64,000 bases of DNA, taken from NCBI GenBank assembly GCA_963989385.1, contig OZ022506.1:11179841-11243840 (forward strand), read 5' to 3'. Shown piece by piece: positions 11,817 through 23,607 of the stretch. The notes beneath the pieces were generated by a model, which saw nothing but the letters and a program-made list of their open reading frames with translations, was not told the DNA's origin and ran no database searches. This DNA is from Ctena decussata (taxonomy: Eukaryota > Mollusca > Bivalvia > Lucinida > Lucinidae). Position numbers and translations under genes: made by a program. Each line of letters begins with the position of its first letter. The first letter of the stretch is position 1.

Positions 11817-12330
11817 TATTGAAAGGCTCTTGTCCAAATGTATGTGAGTGTCAAGTATAATGATTGCCTTCCATATAGGGACTGAGAAATATGAATGAGT
11901 CAGTGAAGCATAAAACACATGTCAAATCTATACATGGATGGCAATGCTAAAATGTTCTTGTCCATATATAAGTGTGTGCCAAGTATAGTGGCTCTAATCC
12001 CTATAGGAACTGAGAAATATCAGAAAGTCAGTGAAGCAAAACTATAGGTCGAATCCATACATGGATGATGGTGTTCAAATGGTCCTGTCCATATGTAGGC
12101 GTGCGCCAAGTATCATGGCCCTATCACATACAGGAACTGAGAAATATCACGAAGTCAGTGAAGCGTATCATAAAGTCAAATGAAGCGTAAAACATACTCA
12201 AATCCATACAAACAGGATGCTGCTGAAATGATCTGGTCCATGTGTAAGTGTGTGCAAAGTATCATAACTGTATCCCATATAGGGACTGAGAAATATAAAG
12301 TCAGTGAAGAGTAAAAATGTATGTCACTAT
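11817..12330. repeat. Tandem array, about 125-bp unit, roughly four copies
   Basis: Units contain CTGTCCATATGTA, CAAGTATCATGGC, ACTGAGAAATAT and AGTCAGTGAAGC in fixed order. Starts are spaced about 125-128 bp, with one longer unit near 12150. It forms part of the interior of the hAT-like element. Confidence 0.7.
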
Positions 12331-12944
12331 CCTACATGGTTGGTTACACTCACATACCCTCATCCAGATGCAAGTCATGACCAAATATCATGACTCTAAC
12401 CCTTTTAACTACTTTGAAACTGACTTGGAACACGCATGTTTAACATGCATTAACCTGTGCGAAGCAGAGTTAGGAAATCCCTTGCAAAACAACTTTTCAA
12501 ATATTTTTTTGATTTACACTTTCTAGTGAAACTTATTCATTTCCTTTTATAAGTGCTTTCCAACAACTTGGATAAAAGATTATCAAAATTATGATGCATT
12601 CCAAAGTACAGGAACCTACCTTTAAAACAGTGCTGTGGGTACCCATAGAACTGCCTCGTCGAGCGATTCTAATAAGTATCCACATAGTTTTACAATATGT
12701 GTTTGTTTTTAAAATAATGTTATGGATAGCCATAGAACCGCCTCGGCGAAATGGTTCTAATGACTAACCATAAAATACTTTTTATGGAGAATTCGGCCAA
12801 ATACTTCCTTCATCTGTCCCTCTGTAGTGAGAAAACACGCTCATTCGAGAAATCTACATCGACATCTAAATCAATTTGACTTGTCATGTTGAAGCCATTT
12901 ATAGACGTGACAAGCCAGAGAAGACTGTACATTTCTGATCACTT

Positions 12945-13032
12945 GAATTTTCAAGTCTTCAGTAGATTTATTGGTGAAGACTCTCTTCATGGATAAGTGA
13001 TGAGTCTACACCAATAAATCTTTTGAAAATTC
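12945..13032. repeat. Imperfect inverted repeat around TAGATTTATTGGTG
   Basis: GAATTTTCAAG...GATTTATTGGTG at 12945-12975 is mirrored by CACCAATAAATCTTTTGAAAATTC ending at 13032, with GAAGACTC/GAGTCTAC-type complementarity inside. It is a foldback within the hAT-like element. Confidence 0.5.
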
Positions 13033-13887
13033 GAAAATTCGGGTGATCTGATTGGTTTATTATCTGGGGCAAACACTAATAGCAGATACAAAAAAGACTG
13101 GTTTGTTGGACTAGTGTTTAAGCTCAAATCAGAAAATGAACAACGGATCTTACATTAAAAATATGATTTGAGTAATGACCATGAATTTGTACAATTAAAA
13201 GCAAAAGATGAGCAATGACCAGGAACTGATGCAATCAGAATGCACGAGTCTGTGACGTTTGCCATACCTGTGTGCACGACACCTCTGCCGTCATAAGTGT
13301 CTACGAGATCAAAATTGGCCGTTTGAATGCTCTTTCCGTTTTCCATCACAAAAATATGTTTAAGAATAATAGTTTAGGACAAATACTAACTACGATCACA
13401 TAAATATTGGTAAGATTGGTAGTATTAGCGGTAAAATACGTTATTTTTCATAAATGTGTACACTATATCTCTGCTAAAATCGTCCTTTTGTCTTCCTCCT
13501 GTTTAACTGTGGGGAGGCAATTACAAAGGCAGCGGCATTTCTGGGCTGGATCATTATACATTCTGTCCAAGTGTAATGTCAGGCACCGCCAAAACTGTTT
13601 AGTTTTGACAGACACTGATTTATTGATTTAAACGAGAGGAAAAACTTACCCTGCAATTCAAAGATGGCGGCGATCCATATGTTTGCGAGATCCATGCTAT
13701 GACGTAGGTTGTTACCCCTGTATTTCATCCGTGGGTGTCGCCATAATGATTTGCTGGTGACTTAAACTCACTGTCGTTATAATAGGCACAAAAGAAACCC
13801 TTAAACAGGGTCACGCTGGATTAATTTTTGACTATAGTGTTCTAAAAAAGAAACGCCCATTTAAATTTGATATGAAAATAGTTGATT

Positions 13888-14028
13888 ATGTCTGAAAGCA
13901 GCCAAATTCCAAAGAAAGAAAATAACTCTGTAAATAATTCTGAAAATATAAATAATATTGAATCAGAAGAACAGTCCGTTCCTCAAACACCTAAGGGTGC
14001 CGTTATAGACCTGGATTTTTTGTCAGTA
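13888..14028 (+). CDS. Candidate first coding exon of an unrecognised gene
   Basis: From ATG at 13888, 47 codons run open (Ser/Asn/Glu-rich start, then a segment QTPKGAVIDLDFLSV) and end at a strong donor, GTA|GTAAGT, at 14029. I do not recognise the product. The mix of polar residues followed by a short hydrophobic run looks like coding DNA, not repeat, and the exon lies outside the flanking transposon boundaries, 160 bp beyond the hAT-like element. No partner exon could be identified downstream, where LINE-derived DNA begins at about 15.2 kb. It could be a chance open frame. Confidence 0.3.
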
Positions 14029-15232
14029 GTAAGTTATGTAATCCTTATCTAATCCAATAAACAGTCTTCTCTGGCTAGCCTGTCCTCTCTAGACCAGTGT
14101 CCCAGCAGTCTCTTTGGGAGGCCCAAAATGGGGGAAATCAATAGCTGAGATACCTTGATTAAATTACTGGCATTAGCATTCATCAAAATTTGATGTAGAA
14201 AACATTTTAGATACACATATTCTGGTAAATTTTACTAAGTTCACATCTATCCCTTTTCAGTCACAATTAAAATTCATTATTAGAGAAGCCAAAATAAAAT
14301 AATATACAAAATATTGATAATGATAAATCCACTTGACAAATCACAGTCTAAAACCAACAAATCTACAATGGCAGTTCTTGTAAAAACAAATGAACTTTGA
14401 CCAATTTACTGTTTTAAAAAAAGTGTCAAAAACATGTTTGATGTCAACAAACTGCTGAAAACACAGGTTTTTGCGATCTAATTAAATTGATGAAGTATTT
14501 TGGGTCTCTGAAGTGGTCCTTGAAACAAAATTTCATCTTCAAACCTTACATATTTTTTTCTCCTTGAGGTTATTATAATGGCTAATGTATTAAATTACAG
14601 AACATTTGACTTAGTCAAAAATATAAATAAATAAAAAATAAAACAAATAAACAAATAATTGAAAAAAAAAACATAATTAAAATAAAATAAATAAATAAAA
14701 TCTAACAAAGTAAAATTAAAATAACATATTAAAATGTATATATAAAAAGTTACAGTAGTTAGTGATAATACAAGAAAATATTTTTAAAATATATTCAATT
14801 TTCATTTTTCTTTTATCTTCCTTAAGTCCTTTTTTTTTAATTTCTTTTTTTGTTCTTCTTTTATTTTTTCCTTTCTCTCTTTCTTTTTTTCTAAATTAAT
14901 ATTTGAGTATTCTTTGACTGCTAATCAGTAAATTATATTTAACAATTTATAGAATATATTGTTCTGATCTCTTACATTTTGTCTGATGCATTAATTTATC
15001 CCACTGGGGCCCCAGAGGCAGGCAGTGGTTTCAGCAGTGCATTGTTTTATGACCCTGATAATGAGGTGATTAGGAGGTGCCTTTGATTTTCTTATCACTT
15101 GTTTATTGGAGGGGGTTAGATTGGGGGGGGGGGGGTCAAAATGATAGTACAAATCCAGGCCTTTAAGCGTCTCCTTACCCTCCAGTCTTAAGGTATCAGT
15201 GTTTGAAAAAGAGTCGTCAATTGTCAGGCGAT
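14029..15232. other. AT-rich non-coding stretch with A/T and AAAT-type low complexity
   Basis: Low-complexity A-rich tracts at 14610-14760 (AAATAAAT-like) and T-rich tracts at 14800-14900, and a run of 13 G at 15123-15135. If the 13888 exon is real, this is the beginning of its intron. Confidence 0.5.
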
Positions 15233-15850
15233 ATGGCAGAGTCTAAGGAACTGGAGTCTTTGGAAGAGGCAATATTGTCCCAAGGCGCTATTACTTAGGA
15301 GCCTGCATATGTAAGTTTCCCAATGGATCTCCATGATATTACAAGAGTAGCAGACGAGCTAAAGCAAATGATGCTACCAAAAATTAAGAATGTCATCAAA
15401 GAGGAAGTGCCGGACACGCAAAGCATAGTTTGATAAAGCTGTTGATGCTGCTGTTAGACGCATATCAGAAACACTAATTAAAGAAGTCTCCTCATTAAAA
15501 ACGGAAATTTATGCATTAAAAGTGGAGAATGAAAATCTGAAGAAGTTAGTTGCCAAACTCCAGGAAAGAGTTGTCAAGTTAGAGGTGATTGATGATGACA
15601 GCGAGCAGTACAGTCGTCGTAACTGTATTCGCATTACAGGGGTTCCTGAAAACAAATACGGATGGGATCGTCTTGAAAATGGCTCGTGATTTAAACGTTA
15701 ATATGAAACTTGATGACATACATCGATCCCATCGAGTAGGTAAAGTTCGTGCTGGTCGTGCTCGGACCGTTCTTGTTAAATTTTCCACGTACAGGGCACG
15801 CAACACCTACATTCAAACCGTACTGATCTCCGTAATTCTCAGAAGTGGTT

Positions 15851-18040
15851 TGAATTTTTTCTTAAACCCCAGGCTCTGATATAAAAGGGAGTGGGCGGAG
15901 CTTAAATTTTCAATGGTGGAAAGTTTGAAACTTTCATGGCAACAGAATGACACTCAACATTTTTAAATTATTTGCACTCTTTTCAGGAATTTTTAACCTT
16001 TGAAATTTGGTACACATGTACATTACACATTGTTAGTTCCATATGACATAAATTCAAAGCTAAGTCCATGCCAGATATTGAGATTTAGAATTTTTTTATT
16101 TCAAAATTTCAGTTAAGTTTGATCTTTGACCTTAGTCACATGACCATAACATACTAAAAATAGAAAAGCACATGGGTAAACAATAACTTTGGGTAACCAG
16201 ATCACAATCAGTGCAACTGGCATTGATTCAGCTGAGTCAAATCAAACTATAAATCAGTACTTACATAATTTCAGTTCCATGTAGAGATAATAATTCCTCT
16301 CAACAATTGCAAGAATAACAAATGGAATAAATAATCCAATTTTCACAAATGAAACTTATATTATTCCAACAAACTTATATGTTTACGTTATTTGTGGGCT
16401 TCAGTTTATGTTAATTCAGATAGTTTGAAGTATATAATCAAAAAGATGAGATTAATTCATATCTGTATTGCAATAATTTAACCACAAATATTTATTGCCA
16501 TTTATTTCCAGTTTATAGTATTTAATAGTTTTGATTGTAATTTACAAAACCATAATATTGTGATTAATTTACATCATGGATAAACAGTTACAGCTACATT
16601 TGCTCCTCACATTTAGCTTATAATTATTTCATGTTGGTGTCATGTCTAAAATGCATGTACAATTCGCAGACACTTTTACTTCCATTTATGTCATATGTAT
16701 GTTTTTCCTAGGGGATTTCGATAAAAAGATGGAACCATTTCCTTAACACATCATTTGGGCACGATAACTTCTGGTGCTGTCTGTTATCAGTCTATTCTGT
16801 TCAACAGTTTGGTATACATCACCTTTGGCAATGCTATTTGGAAGCTTGCTTTTGTCAGTTACATGTCAAAATTCTCTGTACCTCATTTTCTGAACCTCCA
16901 AGTTTTTGTTCTGGGCAGAAACAATATGTCCTAAGCAATACTGTCTGTTCTGGATAACAAGTATATTGCAAAAAGCAATGATGACTATTACCAAACAGCT
17001 TCTCAAATCACTACTGTCACTTCTATGTAGTTTTACTTAAAACTATCCAAGCCACCTCCAATGATCATCAGCATCATTTCCAGCATTAGTCACCCGTTTT
17101 ATTATCATCATCATAATCATCCTATAGTCTGATGACCCTAATAAAGCCTCCAGGAATTGTTGTGTTTATTAATAATTGACTTTTTTTCCATTGCTCCAGC
17201 ATTTTCAAAAGAGTTTTTTTTTTTTTTTGCCATTTAGCACGGAATCCAAAAATGTGAATAAGTTATATAAAATCAGATAGTTTCAGCTCTAAAAACTAAA
17301 ATTTTATACTTGTATTTAGGCTGAGTATCATTCTGTTGCATTTTGTCAGGTCATCTGTTCTGTGGCGGCAGTTCCAAAGGTCATATGAAAATGCAGGCGC
17401 CTTAGGGGTTTAGCAGTTCACCATTTAATGTTTCATGTTGTGTATATTTAATAATTTTTAAGCTTCCATACTAAACATTTCATCTAGCTGTCATAAATAA
17501 GACACCACCTGTTTTCGATGCAAAAATACCAAAAATATCGTTTCTCTATTAGTTAAGAATTTTCATTCGTTATGTGACCCCCGAATGGTGCCTCTGAATC
17601 CATCTCAGGTCAGAGAAACCTTGATCCATTTTAAAAAACTTATAAATTGGAGGGGCGATAAAAAATTATCAATCATAGTGTACATTTTTATTCCATGCTA
17701 AAAACTAGCATCAAGAACAAGAACAAAAACATATTTTAACTCATGTTAATTGCTAATAAAGTTAAGAACATATAAAGTTTCAGCTATTCATTTTTTTATA
17801 CCTGTAAATCTTCATATTTTGTCAGAGTCAGTTTTTGAAATAAGTTGCAACGTCTTTCCAAATATTTTTATCGCCCCTCATGCTACTAAATGGTGTGGAA
17901 CTTATCTTCTGCAATATAAGCAATGATTGTATCTCACTTTGAGACTACACAATGTGAAATAAATACACAATTTGAAGTCTGCTACTGGAATGACCTCACT
18001 CTGACCGCTGATAAGCACCACCTCAATAATGAGTCATAGC
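15851..18040. other. 2.2-kb sequence interrupting the ORF1 pseudogene
   Basis: This separates codons that are adjacent in intact ORF1 proteins. No coding frame is seen in it. It contains a loose inverted pair (GCAACAGAATGACACTC near 15936 and GAGTATCATTCTGTTGC near 17324) and a tight 15-bp pair at 17650/17865. The outer ends show no clear terminal repeat or target duplication, so the type of insertion is unresolved; splice-site consensus is also absent at the left edge. Confidence 0.5.
17650..17879. repeat. 15-bp inverted repeat GAGGGGCGATAAAAA, 200-bp spacer
   Basis: GAGGGGCGATAAAAA at 17650-17664 and its exact complement at 17865-17879. This could be the ends of a 230-bp MITE nested within the interruption. 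Confidence 0.6.
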
Positions 18041-18302
18041 TGTGTGTAGGACCTACCACAAACTCGCCTTTAACGAGGATCTTACTGCTCGCAGAAGTGA
18101 AATCTTATTTACTGCTAGGAAAACTGTACGTGCCAAACTCTTGAAAACTTGTTATTTTTATGATGGCAGGATCTATGTGAGAGATCTTGCAGACATAAAG
18201 AACTCAATAACTGTTGTTGAGGATCTCCGTAGGTTTGGAGAGCTTCCCCTAAGAGAGACTGAAATGGAAATAGACAACCTAGGCGCCTATTTTAATGGAT
18301 AG

Positions 18303-18706
18303 TATACTATAGACTAGTGAAAATATGCTTACTTCCATTCATAAACTGGTCATGTGCTGAAAATTAAGATTGTGCCTTGTCCACAAACATCAATACCAAT
18401 CCCATAACAATGAACTGTCAGCTGTAGAAAAAAGGCACATGTCCTAATCTGGCTGTTCCTCACGGAGCAGGCTGATTGGGAGCTGCGATTTTTTCTCTGA
18501 ATCTGAAGTAAATACTGCTATATCCCTGTCGGTCACAATTATTTACATACATGTAATGCTGGACTTGCACGCAACGTGAAATTTAAGCATTGAGTGGGCG
18601 TTGATTCAACGTCATAGCGTTGAATCGACGTCGATTCATTGTTGGTCCGACCTTGAGTGCCCGTTAGGTTGTTTTGTTATGCTCGACGCATTTGCTGATA
18701 AATAGT
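18303..18706. other. Non-coding stretch with GACGT/CAACG-rich block
   Basis: At 18560-18660 short motifs such as GCGTTGATTCAACGTC and TTGAATCGACGTCGATTCA form local palindromes. A matching CGTCG-rich block lies at 20770-20890, so the two may be the decayed ends of an older element surrounding the one at 18707-20586. Confidence 0.4.
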
Positions 18707-20586
18707 GGAGACTGTCAGAGAGTAGCTCCCCCCTCACCCTAGTAGTCCCTCCCACCCCGGAAAAATGACTATGATTTTTCCATAGTAAAATTTCTCACCG
18801 GAAAAATGGCTATATATACTGAAAGGATTTAAAAACTTCCACCTATTAATTTTGAATATCTCATAAATGATTGAAGCTACGTCCACCAAAATTTTACAAC
18901 ATATATATTCTCTTATACCTGATTATATCAATATACCGAATCTGAAATCGTTCAACCGAATCGGTCAGAAAAAAGCACGTGCTCCTCGTGTTCTTAGTAC
19001 CGATTACATAAGGATGAATAGCTTCATGTATACAGTTTTCTAAAAGAAACATTTCTCTTAGAATATCAAACTGAATTTTAAAAGTTTGAATTCGGTCTGT
19101 GGCTTTATTTAGCCTACCGCGCCTAAATATCGCAAACAGGCGCAGAGTTTTGGGCCAGATAAATGCTGAAATTTCAAAAAGTGACGTCGCGTGACAATTT
19201 TGTGTGTTAATTACGGCAATTCAAAACTCAGACGACGTGCACTGTTTACAGGAAGCTAAAAAGACCGTCAGAAAAGCACCTAACCGAGATTAAAAACCAG
19301 GGGTCACGACGTTAACTAACGTCGACGCCGTCTCCGTAATAGGCTTTGCGCGACAGCATCATCCGCAATGATACTTGCAAATCAACGTGGATGACGTCAC
19401 AATATTAAGACAGTAAGAAATGGTCGAAAACAGTGCTGCATAAGATAACGCCGACATCGCTTTATGAATTTGAGTGACGTAACGCTCCTTTACTGACGTC
19501 ATTTAAGTAAATGATACAAATAAACTGCGTAATCTTTATATTCGATAAGTTGCAAGCATTTTGTCGTTAAATATTCAACACTGTCATGAGTGAACAGATC
19601 AGCAGCCAGCAATAAAAAGTGGAAGTTTTTAAATCCTTTCAGTATAGTATAATTTCCCCCTGGAAATATGACTATATAGCCAATTTTCCCGGGGGAAAAT
19701 CCACTATACGTGTTTTTGCATAGCCGTTTTTCTCCTCTATAGTGGATTTTCCCCTGGTAATACGGGTGCAGGAAAACAGGCTACATGGTGGAATTTGCTC
19801 AATCTCGAGCCATAATAATGTTGTCCATAAATGAAACAGAAATGCAAGTTTCTGTCCGAAAAATATCGCCGGATAACAAATGCTAGAACCGCATGCATGA
19901 GTCCATCAGTCTGTTATTTTCATGTTGGGGAAAACAGGTAGGCATTTTGCTTTTCCCTGCCAGCCAAAAACGGCTGTGAGTGTACGCGGTTGTGCGCATA
20001 AATTTGTATAATTAAATTGTGTTTGAACAAGCGTTCATCTGTGCGTGCGCGCAGTTGAGTGCCTGTACTAGTGTTCACCTTTCATGCATGAGTCTAGGGC
20101 TCTCCCTTCTTGACACAAGTCTGATCTTCCGCTGAATCAAACACGACTGGACAAAGAACCCGTTCCGCTTCCTGTAACCTTGCATGCTCTGTATGTGTAC
20201 GGATATCAGCGATGGGAAGAAATCACAAACAGCTCCTTTCTTAGATAAGTAATTACTGATTATTACAAAAGATATGGTCAGTAAATTTGCATATTACTTT
20301 TTCGGAATAAATCGATTTTATTACTTCCCTTGAAGAACTGATACATTTCTTATGCAGTTAATTCCGTAAAATGTCTCTGTTCCATGCCGTTCCGTTCCGC
20401 AAAATACCAGTAGCCGTACCAAATTCTCTAATAGCTCATTTTCTGGTGGGGGAAAATGACTATGGGGGAAAGGTGGCTCTATGAGGTCCGGACAATCCAC
20501 TATGTAGTCGTTCTTCCTATAGCCATTTTTCCGGGGCGGGGGGTGGGGAGGAGGGGGAAAACCACTCTCTGACAGAGACTATTATC
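18707..20586. mobile_element. Inverted-repeat element with GTCAGAGAGT ends
   Basis: The left end ATAGTGGAGACTGTCAGAGAG and the right end (complement ATAGTCTCTGTCAGAGAG) are inverted, followed inward on both sides by pyrimidine-rich CCCC tracts and GGAAAAATGACTATAG-type motifs. The GGGGAAAAT-ACTATAG motif recurs in both orientations at 18758-18818, 19651-19758 and 20440-20540. No transposase is visible. A second inverted pair is nested inside (18808/19609). Confidence 0.55.
18808..19650. repeat. Nested inverted repeat arms of about 40 bp
   Basis: ATACTGAAAGGATTTAAAAA...TTCCACCTATTA at 18815-18848 is mirrored at 19609-19645 (GTGGAAGTTTTTAAATCC, TTTCAGTATAG). It marks an insertion inside the element at 18707-20586, or its subterminal repeats. 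Confidence 0.6.
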
Positions 20587-21460
20587 CTGGTTGAATACGC
20601 CAATTGAAATAGTCTTATCTGAATCTGAATTCATTTGCTCGTGTTTTGCCTAGAATCACTATAAATTTTTGATGTTACCGTTTTATACCAGTGATCCGTA
20701 TTGTCTTAGTCGGTACCCAAATGTAAGATGGAAGCTGCATTAAAAGGAACCAGTGCACAGTTGTATCTCAGCGGACACATGGCGTGGGGTTGGCGTCGTG
20801 GAGATGTCGCTGTGACGTTAAATTGCGTTACATCGGCGTTGGCACGACGTCATTGCGACGTCGTGCTCTTGCACGATGCAATTGGATGCATTTGGACGTA
20901 CCAACACTCTTACCTCGTTTACTAGACAGAACTTCCATCTTGGATTTGGACCCCTGTATGATTGAATGCTCAATTCTGGTTGGACTGAAGCTGATATGGC
21001 TCAGCATTGTTTAGTTCCTATGCCCGACTACTGTGGCATTTATGGTATGCATTGATACTTTTATGAATACTGTTGAGAGCCCTCGAATCATTTGGTAGTT
21101 ATCCACTGACTAGCTCATCTTTGAATTTGGGTTTGTAACATGGTAAAGCGAAAGAGCATTTTGAACTGCTGGAAGAAAAACAAGTGTGTCTACTCTGATT
21201 TATGTATTTCTGGAATGGTCTGATCAGGATCTGCTCGTATTAAATCCACTTGTAACTTCGGTACAAGCTAAAAAAAAAAGCTTAATTATTAATACAAATG
21301 TATTGTTTTTCCCACTGGCAGTGGCTAAAATGGCACTGAAATCTTTTGATTTTAAGAAGGTTCGCTTCTTCGGGAGCGGTCTAGTCTAGATCTTTACTCT
21401 CCACTTACAATGTCCAAGAACGCTGTGTTCGAGCAGTGAAATTTAAACCTTGCAAGGAAG
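20587..21460. other. Non-coding stretch left of the mini-Polinton
   Basis: It holds the GACGT-rich block at 20770-20890 and, at 21190-21240, text resembling 28175-28220 (both include ATCAGGATCTGC), indicating a host repeat into which the mini-Polinton inserted. No gene is seen. Confidence 0.45.
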
Positions 21461-21466
21461 GTAATG

Positions 21467-22344
21467 AGTAGTAAAGGACGCCACTATAGCCACGCCCGTC
21501 CGGAGACTAAGTCCGCAACCTGGGGCAGTCTTGGGCCGGGCGTGGCCATAGATGACATCGCTTTAGTAAGCTTGAAAAGGCTAGTTTGAAATAACTTAGT
21601 CTTTTTCAAGAGTAAAAGTCTATGTAATATGGCATAGGAGATGTCTTAAGAGGCTATAGAGTAATATGCGTCTGCTATGAGTCTCTTGGCCCTGTATCTC
21701 AAGACCTCACTATACCAGAGGCATAACTCTATAGCGTCAGTTGATGGTGTAAGTTGCTGTGGCATACTCTTGTTCATTCTGTTCAATTTCTGAGGCTTTA
21801 CAGTAATATGCGTCTGCTATCAGTCTCTTGACCCTGTATCTCAGGGGCTCACTATACCAGAGGCATAACTCTATAGCGTCAGTACTTGTTCTTGGGGATT
21901 ATAAAATCTTGTATCTCAAGATTTTAATGTTCTGGACTGAAATTTATTTCTTACTAGCCTTCTAAAGCCTGACTACTACATTTGATGACGAGAAGATCTC
22001 TGCTCCCAGTGTGATTGAACTTGTGGGTATCTAGTGGAAGGTCCACATATCCACATTGAAATTGTGGAGCCTATGTGGATGTCAAGTGGAAGGTCCACAT
22101 ATCCACATTGAAATTTGGGAGCTGATGTGGATGTCAAGTGGAAGGTCCACATATCCACATTGAAATTGTGGAGCTGATGTGGATGATGTGGACTTGATGT
22201 GTATGCAATGTGGAGGTTATGTGGATGATGTGGATCCACAATGTGGAGTTTCCACATGTCCACATCTACACATTAGACAAATCGGCTTACCCTGTCCCAT
22301 TTCTGACATACTGACACAATGCATCTCAAAACCTCACTGTTACA
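21467..22344. repeat. Left terminal inverted repeat of the mini-Polinton (878 bp)
   Basis: It matches the complement of 26538-27418 along its entire length; by eye I count only about four substitutions besides the extra AGT unit. The inner part is itself repetitive: two copies of a block with GCGTCTGCTATNAGTCTCTTG, and at 22025-22260 about three 58-bp units rich in CCACAT/ATGTGG. The 95-codon open frame inside it (21976-22263) is mirrored in the right repeat and arises from the CCACAT units; it is not regarded as a gene. Confidence 0.9.
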
Positions 22345-22603
22345 AAAATAAGAACTAGGAAGAAAAGAACAATTAACAACAGTTTAAATTCAGAACAACT
22401 TTATTTGTCCCGCTCATCTATTCATTACGACAGACAGAGGATTAGGACCGTCCCTCTGTCTTCGTTTACATAATGATCATTAGTCTTTCATAGTAAATAA
22501 AACTTTTTGATAGGTCCCACTGCAGGTCTACTATTATTTAAATGATCTCAATGCTTTGCCATCGCTGAAATGGTTAATTTCAAAGTCCTATCAAGAATCA
22601 ATG
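22345..22603. other. Spacer between left terminal repeat and zinc-finger gene
   Basis: Non-coding, AT-rich; contains the presumed 3' untranslated region of the zinc-finger gene. Confidence 0.4.
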
Positions 22604-23299
22604 TCATTGGGTTTCCTCTTCAACAGTTAAAGTTGGTCTTTCATATTCGTCAAGTTTTCGTTCAAGTAGATATCTTCTTTTTTTCACTGCATACTGCATC
22701 GCCTCTTCTTCATCATAGTCTTCATCTTCTTTCAATCTGTGAGCTGTTGATATTACTTTCTTGTGGATAGGATCTTTTCTCAAAGCAGACCCGAGTGCCA
22801 CGAGGTCTTGATACTTGGTAACCAGCGTTGATCTGTATTTTGGTTTCAGTTCTTCATATGCCATTTCCTCAGCTGATTCAACATCGATGTTAGGTGTCTC
22901 CTGCATGGTATTTTCCACTGTTTCATCGAACTGATCTTGATTGTCTCTGTAAGTACTTCTCATTAGTCTATCCCAAGGACTTGTCTTTTGAATTTTCCTG
23001 CGTTTGGCTTTCTGTTTTTCCTCTTTACTGGCAGACTCACTGTCTGTCTCCACTTCTGACGGTTCTGTGTCTGGATCGTCCGAGAGTTTACTATAATCAT
23101 ATTCTCCAAAGATATCATGTCCTTTCATTCCCTTCAAATATTTCCTGTTTGTAGTTACATCCGATGCTTCTGAGATAGTACTTTCTTCGCTGTCAGACAT
23201 AGTTGTAGTTGCTTTACAAACACCACTGGACGTATGTCTTCTCAGGCTGTCTGATCGAGCAAATTCACGGAAGCACTGCTTGCACTGGTATCGACCCAT
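22604..23299 (-). CDS. Mini-Polinton gene 1: zinc-finger, acidic 231-residue protein
   Basis: The N-terminus holds one zinc finger, C6-x2-C9-x12-H22-x5-C28, a C2HC variant of the classical C2H2 finger. An acidic Ser/Glu/Asp-rich segment follows (residues 34-93), then a basic cluster KQKAKRRKIQK at 95-105 that could be a nuclear localisation signal. Helical, charged sequence continues to the C-terminus (VEEETQ). A DNA- or nucleic-acid-binding role is plausible but not shown. A TATAAAA box lies about 50 bp upstream of the ATG (23343-23349), leaving only a very short leader. It is 308 bp from the next gene and faces the same way. I do not recognise a named homologue. The frame is intact, so selection on it may be recent or current. 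Confidence 0.75.
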   Translation of the reverse strand: MGRYQCKQCFREFARSDSLRRHTSSGVCKATTTMSDSEESTISEASDVTTNRKYLKGMKGHDIFGEYDYSKLSDDPDTEPSEVETDSESASKEEKQKAKRRKIQKTSPWDRLMRSTYRDNQDQFDETVENTMQETPNIDVESAEEMAYEELKPKYRSTLVTKYQDLVALGSALRKDPIHKKVISTAHRLKEDEDYDEEEAMQYAVKKRRYLLERKLDEYERPTLTVEEETQ

Positions 23300-23342
23300 T
23301 AACGACTGGTTGAAGAATGAAGTTTTATCCTTTGACTCTTTC

Positions 23343-23349
23343 TTTTATA
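23343..23349 (-). promoter_or_regulatory. TATA box of mini-Polinton gene 1
   Basis: TATAAAA on the minus strand, about 50 bp before the ATG at 23299. Its position predicts a leader of roughly 20 nucleotides. Confidence 0.55.
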
Positions 23350-23607
23350 GTCTGCAATAGATATTGAAGAACTGGTGCTAAGTTTGGTAAACCACTGCAA
23401 TTCTTACATTTTTACCAATTGCATGCACTTTTGTGAACTAAATGATGTAGAAAATTGTGATATAATTGTGTATAATTTAATATCAGTTTTATTAATTCTG
23501 TCAAAAGTCTAAATACCAACTGAATTTTAACAAACCTACAATTAGTAAACTGATACAAATTTCCAATGTTACTCAATCATCATAGCATTAAAAAAGTGAC
23601 TAACACT

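Larger units (their letters stand above)
11038..13727. mobile_element. hAT-like non-autonomous DNA transposon with 7-bp target duplication
   Basis: The element spans 11045-13720. The left end AGGGTGACAACCTACG and the right end (complement CAGGGGTAACAACCTACG) form terminal inverted repeats of about 59 bp, continuing through CGCCGCCATCTTTG. A perfect TATTTCA duplication flanks it at 11038-11044 and 13721-13727. The CAGGGG-type end and 7-8-bp duplication suit the hAT superfamily, but no transposase is present. It carries a SINE and a tandem array. A third copy of the end (ACGTAGGTTGTTATCCCTG) lies near 54112-54131. Confidence 0.75.
15233..18302 (+). pseudogene. LINE ORF1-type RNA-binding protein pseudogene, split by a 2.2-kb insertion
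   Basis: From ATG at 15233 the plus strand encodes a coiled-coil region (LKTEIYALKVENENLKKLVA near 15500-15560), then the RRM-like segment SRRNCIRITGVPE (15615-15650), then DIHRSHRVGK...RARTVLVKFSTYRARN (15715-15805). The C-terminal domain resumes only at 18042 (LAFNEDLTARRSEILFTARK), ending with a stop at 18302. This order is that of L1/Tx1-like ORF1 proteins. It is broken by an in-frame TAG at about 15296, frameshifts near 15420, 15650 and 15812, and the interruption between about 15850 and 18040. No ORF2 follows, so the copy is a fragment. Confidence 0.75.

Noticed and set aside
21976..22263. 95-codon frame in the left terminal repeat, duplicated at 26619-26906
   Set aside because: It is composed of CCACAT/ATGTGG minisatellite and is present only because the terminal repeats are identical.
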